Below are positions 61,536 to 64,000 of a stretch of 64,000 bases of DNA, one piece after another (the stretch's first letter is position 1; every line of letters starts with the position of its first letter). The notes beneath the pieces were generated by a model. That model searched no databases. It saw only the letters and a list, made by a program, of their open reading frames with translations, and was not told the origin of the DNA. The DNA comes from an uncultured Bacteroidota bacterium (GTDB lineage Bacteria; Bacteroidota; Bacteroidia; Flavobacteriales; Flavobacteriaceae), in contig CAJWHM010000005.1 of the NCBI GenBank assembly GCA_913041125.1, forward strand, positions 1 to 64,000, written 5' to 3'. Position numbers and translations under genes: made by a program.

Positions 61536-62849
61536 ATGAACACACTTGATATACTATTTGTTCTGCCACTGTTGATTATTTTCTCTTATTTATTTGATGC
61601 TTTTGCGAGAAGAACAAAATTTCCTTCTGTCATTTTACTTATGCTTACAGGAATAATAATTCGTTTTTTTATATCATTTACTAATTATGATAATTTTTCT
61701 TTTTTAGATAATCTTATTCCTGTTTTAGGTACAATTGGTCTAATTTTAATTGTATTGGAAGGAGCGATTGAATTAGAAATTACTGTAGAAAAATTGCCAT
61801 TAATCTTTAAAGGCTTTTTATCAGCTCTAATTATTCTTTTGGCTAATATTTTTGCTTTACAATTTTTATTTAAAAAAACATTCTCAATGGAAGAATACAG
61901 TTCTGTCTTGTTTGCCATTCCCCTTGCAATAATCAGTAGTGCGGTTGCTATTCCCTCAGCTTCAAGTCTACTTAAACGCGATCAGGAGTTTGTAATTTAT
62001 GAATCTACATTTTCTGATATTTTAGGCATTATGATTTTTAATTATTGTTTACTTCAAGCTGAGAATGGAAAAACATTTTTAGGTTTGGAATCACTAATCT
62101 CACTTGGTTTTCAAATTTTAGGTGTAATTCTAATTTCCATTTTCATTACTTATATTCTTTTTAGACTAATACAACAAATTGAGAATAAAGTAAAATTTTT
62201 TTTAATTTTAGCTTTGCTTATTTTGGTTTATGCCTTTGGAAAATTAATGCATTTACCTGCACTAGTTACCATTTTTATTTTCGGAATTTTCATTAGCAAT
62301 GTAAAAACTTTATTACCTAGTTTCTTAAGAAGAAATCTTGATTTAGAAGAGAAAGAAAAAGAACTCAAAGAATTTCATACACTTACAGCCGAATCAACTT
62401 TTTTAGTAAGAACATTTTTCTTTTTATTTTTTGGTTTTTCTATCCAGATTTTGGATTTTTTAAGTATAAAAACACTAGTGTATGGCATAATTATTTTCTT
62501 TGTTATGTTCTTGATTAGATATATATATTTTTCAGCAACTTCATTAAAATTAAGACCAAGTTCTTTAGTATATATGTCTCCAAGAGGATTAATTAGTATT
62601 TTACTATTTATACAGCTTAAGGATGTCTCTTTTTTTGAAATGGAAGAAAATCCAATAAATGAGCAAATTCTTTTAATTGTAATATTAAGTTCTATGTTAA
62701 TAATGCTTTTAGGGACTTTGAATAAAAAAAGAAAGTCTGAAGAAGAAGAAACAGATTTATTTGAAGAGGGGGCTCCTTTTTCTTTAGAAACTGATCATAA
62801 TAATCCTTCATTATCAAAAGAAGATGATGAAAATCAATTAATAGAATAA
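61536..62849 (+). CDS. Cation:proton antiporter (CPA family)
   Basis: Polytopic; 'AIPLAIISSAVAIPSASSLLKRDQEFVIYESTFSDILGIMIFNY'. Confidence 0.85.
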   Translation: MNTLDILFVLPLLIIFSYLFDAFARRTKFPSVILLMLTGIIIRFFISFTNYDNFSFLDNLIPVLGTIGLILIVLEGAIELEITVEKLPLIFKGFLSALIILLANIFALQFLFKKTFSMEEYSSVLFAIPLAIISSAVAIPSASSLLKRDQEFVIYESTFSDILGIMIFNYCLLQAENGKTFLGLESLISLGFQILGVILISIFITYILFRLIQQIENKVKFFLILALLILVYAFGKLMHLPALVTIFIFGIFISNVKTLLPSFLRRNLDLEEKEKELKEFHTLTAESTFLVRTFFFLFFGFSIQILDFLSIKTLVYGIIIFFVMFLIRYIYFSATSLKLRPSSLVYMSPRGLISILLFIQLKDVSFFEMEENPINEQILLIVILSSMLIMLLGTLNKKRKSEEEETDLFEEGAPFSLETDHNNPSLSKEDDENQLIE

Positions 62850-62850
62850 A

Positions 62851-63822
62851 ATGTACCCAATTCATAGAAATAGAAGATTAAGAAGTAGTGAAAGTCTTAG
62901 AATTCTTTTGCAAGAAACGTATTTAAGTCATAATGACTTTATTGTCCCTCTTTTTATTATTGAGGGTAATAATCGAGAAGAAAAAATTCCTTCTATGCCT
63001 GGTTATAATAGAATGAGTGTAGATTTATTATCTAAACATGTTAAAAACCTTTGGAACTTAGGGCTAAAAGCAATTTTACTTTTTGTAAAAATTTCAGATA
63101 ATTTTAAAGATAATAAAGGTGATGAAGCACTTAACCCAGATGGATTAATGCAAAGAGCAATTAAAGAAATAAAAAACTCTGTCCCAGAAATGATAGTTAT
63201 GACAGATGTTGCACTTGATCCATATTCTTCATATGGTCACGATGGTATTGTAGAGGAGGGGAAAATATTAAATGATGAAACCATTGACGTTCTTTCTAAA
63301 ATGGCTTTATCACATGCTCTTTGTGGAGCTGATGTAGTTGCTCCTAGTGATATGATGGATGGCAGAATTCTTAAAATAAGAAAGGAACTTGAATCAGCAA
63401 ATTTATATGATACTGTTATTATGAGCTACAGTGCAAAATATGCATCTAGCTTTTATGGCCCTTTTAGAGATGCTCTAAACTCTGCACCAGGTTTTGGGGA
63501 CAAAAAAACATATCAAATGGACTTCAGAAATCGAAAGGAGGCTGTTATTGAAACTAAAAGAGATCTAGAAGAAGGTGCTGATATTGTTATGGTTAAACCA
63601 GGATTAGCATATTTAGACATAATTAGGGACTTAAAAGAAGAAATAAATGCACCCATAGCAGCTTATCAAGTAAGTGGAGAATATTCTATGCTCAAGGCTG
63701 CTTCTGAAAAAGGATGGATTGATCATGATCAAATTATGATTGAGCAACTTTTAAGTTTTAAAAGGGCTGGAGCTAACTTAATTGCATCTTATTTTGCAGA
63801 AGAAATTGCAAAAATTATCTGA
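62851..63822 (+). CDS. hemB: Delta-aminolevulinic acid dehydratase
   Basis: 'HRNRRLRSSESLR', 'MTDVALDPYSSYGHDGI', 'VMSYSAKYASSFYGPFRDA', 'MVKPGLAYLDI'. Confidence 0.97.
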   Translation: MYPIHRNRRLRSSESLRILLQETYLSHNDFIVPLFIIEGNNREEKIPSMPGYNRMSVDLLSKHVKNLWNLGLKAILLFVKISDNFKDNKGDEALNPDGLMQRAIKEIKNSVPEMIVMTDVALDPYSSYGHDGIVEEGKILNDETIDVLSKMALSHALCGADVVAPSDMMDGRILKIRKELESANLYDTVIMSYSAKYASSFYGPFRDALNSAPGFGDKKTYQMDFRNRKEAVIETKRDLEEGADIVMVKPGLAYLDIIRDLKEEINAPIAAYQVSGEYSMLKAASEKGWIDHDQIMIEQLLSFKRAGANLIASYFAEEIAKII

Positions 63823-63876
63823 TGCTAAAGAGTCTTTTGAATTAGCTAAGCACTGATACATTATTATCCAATAAAT

Positions 63877-64000
63877 CTATCGCTCCGGATTAAAAGAATT
63901 TAAATCTAAACTACTTGTTTTATCAGAAATTAATTCGGTAACTAGTTTTCCTGTAGCTGGTCCTAAACTCCATCCCATCATTGAATGTCCTGTCGCTAGA
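63877..64000 (-). CDS. FAD-dependent oxidoreductase (DAO/DadA-like), C-terminus only, runs off window
   Basis: Minus-strand translation ...LATGHSMMGWSLGPATGKLVTELISDKTSSLDLNSFNPER*. Confidence 0.8.
   Translation of the reverse strand, partial: LATGHSMMGWSLGPATGKLVTELISDKTSSLDLNSFNPER

Noticed and set aside
1-64000. CRISPR array, prophage, transposon or known defence system
   Set aside because: No regularly spaced repeats, cas, integrase, transposase, phage structural or defence-type genes were recognised in the ORF translations or sequence.

Overview
The window is an AT-rich chromosomal segment from a bacterium that looks like a marine Flavobacteriia/Bacteroidota member. This is inferred from gene content and family resemblance; no search was run. 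Most of it is core or housekeeping: rimP-nusA-infB, nrdA/nrdB, dgt, a haem biosynthesis block (hemJ, hemH, hemA-C-D-E-F, hemB), tRNA-Gln(TTG), a CtpA-like protease, dCMP deaminase, a bacilliredoxin, plsC, a MATE transporter and marC.

The most unusual region is about 13.0-20.0 kb, a same-strand accessory cluster: tryptophanase-type lyase, iron-type alcohol dehydrogenase, divergent ribulose-phosphate-epimerase-like TIM barrel, then a complete PTS phosphorelay (EIIA, EIIC, EIIB, HPr, EI). A GMC oxidoreductase with a candidate Fe-S Cys motif and an amidohydrolase lipoprotein follow. The EI gene has no usable in-frame start. Its apparent ATG overlaps the HPr stop but is one base out of frame with the EI body, across an A4 run.

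Other points worth a second look: a beta-helix/diheme-cytochrome gene pair of unknown function, a thioredoxin-fold protein whose CGPC has become ESES, a TonB receptor/surface lipoprotein/PiT-PhoU module, an attenuator-like hairpin ahead of rimP, and an internal duplication in a DUF2723 protein. No CRISPR array, rRNA, prophage or transposase was seen.
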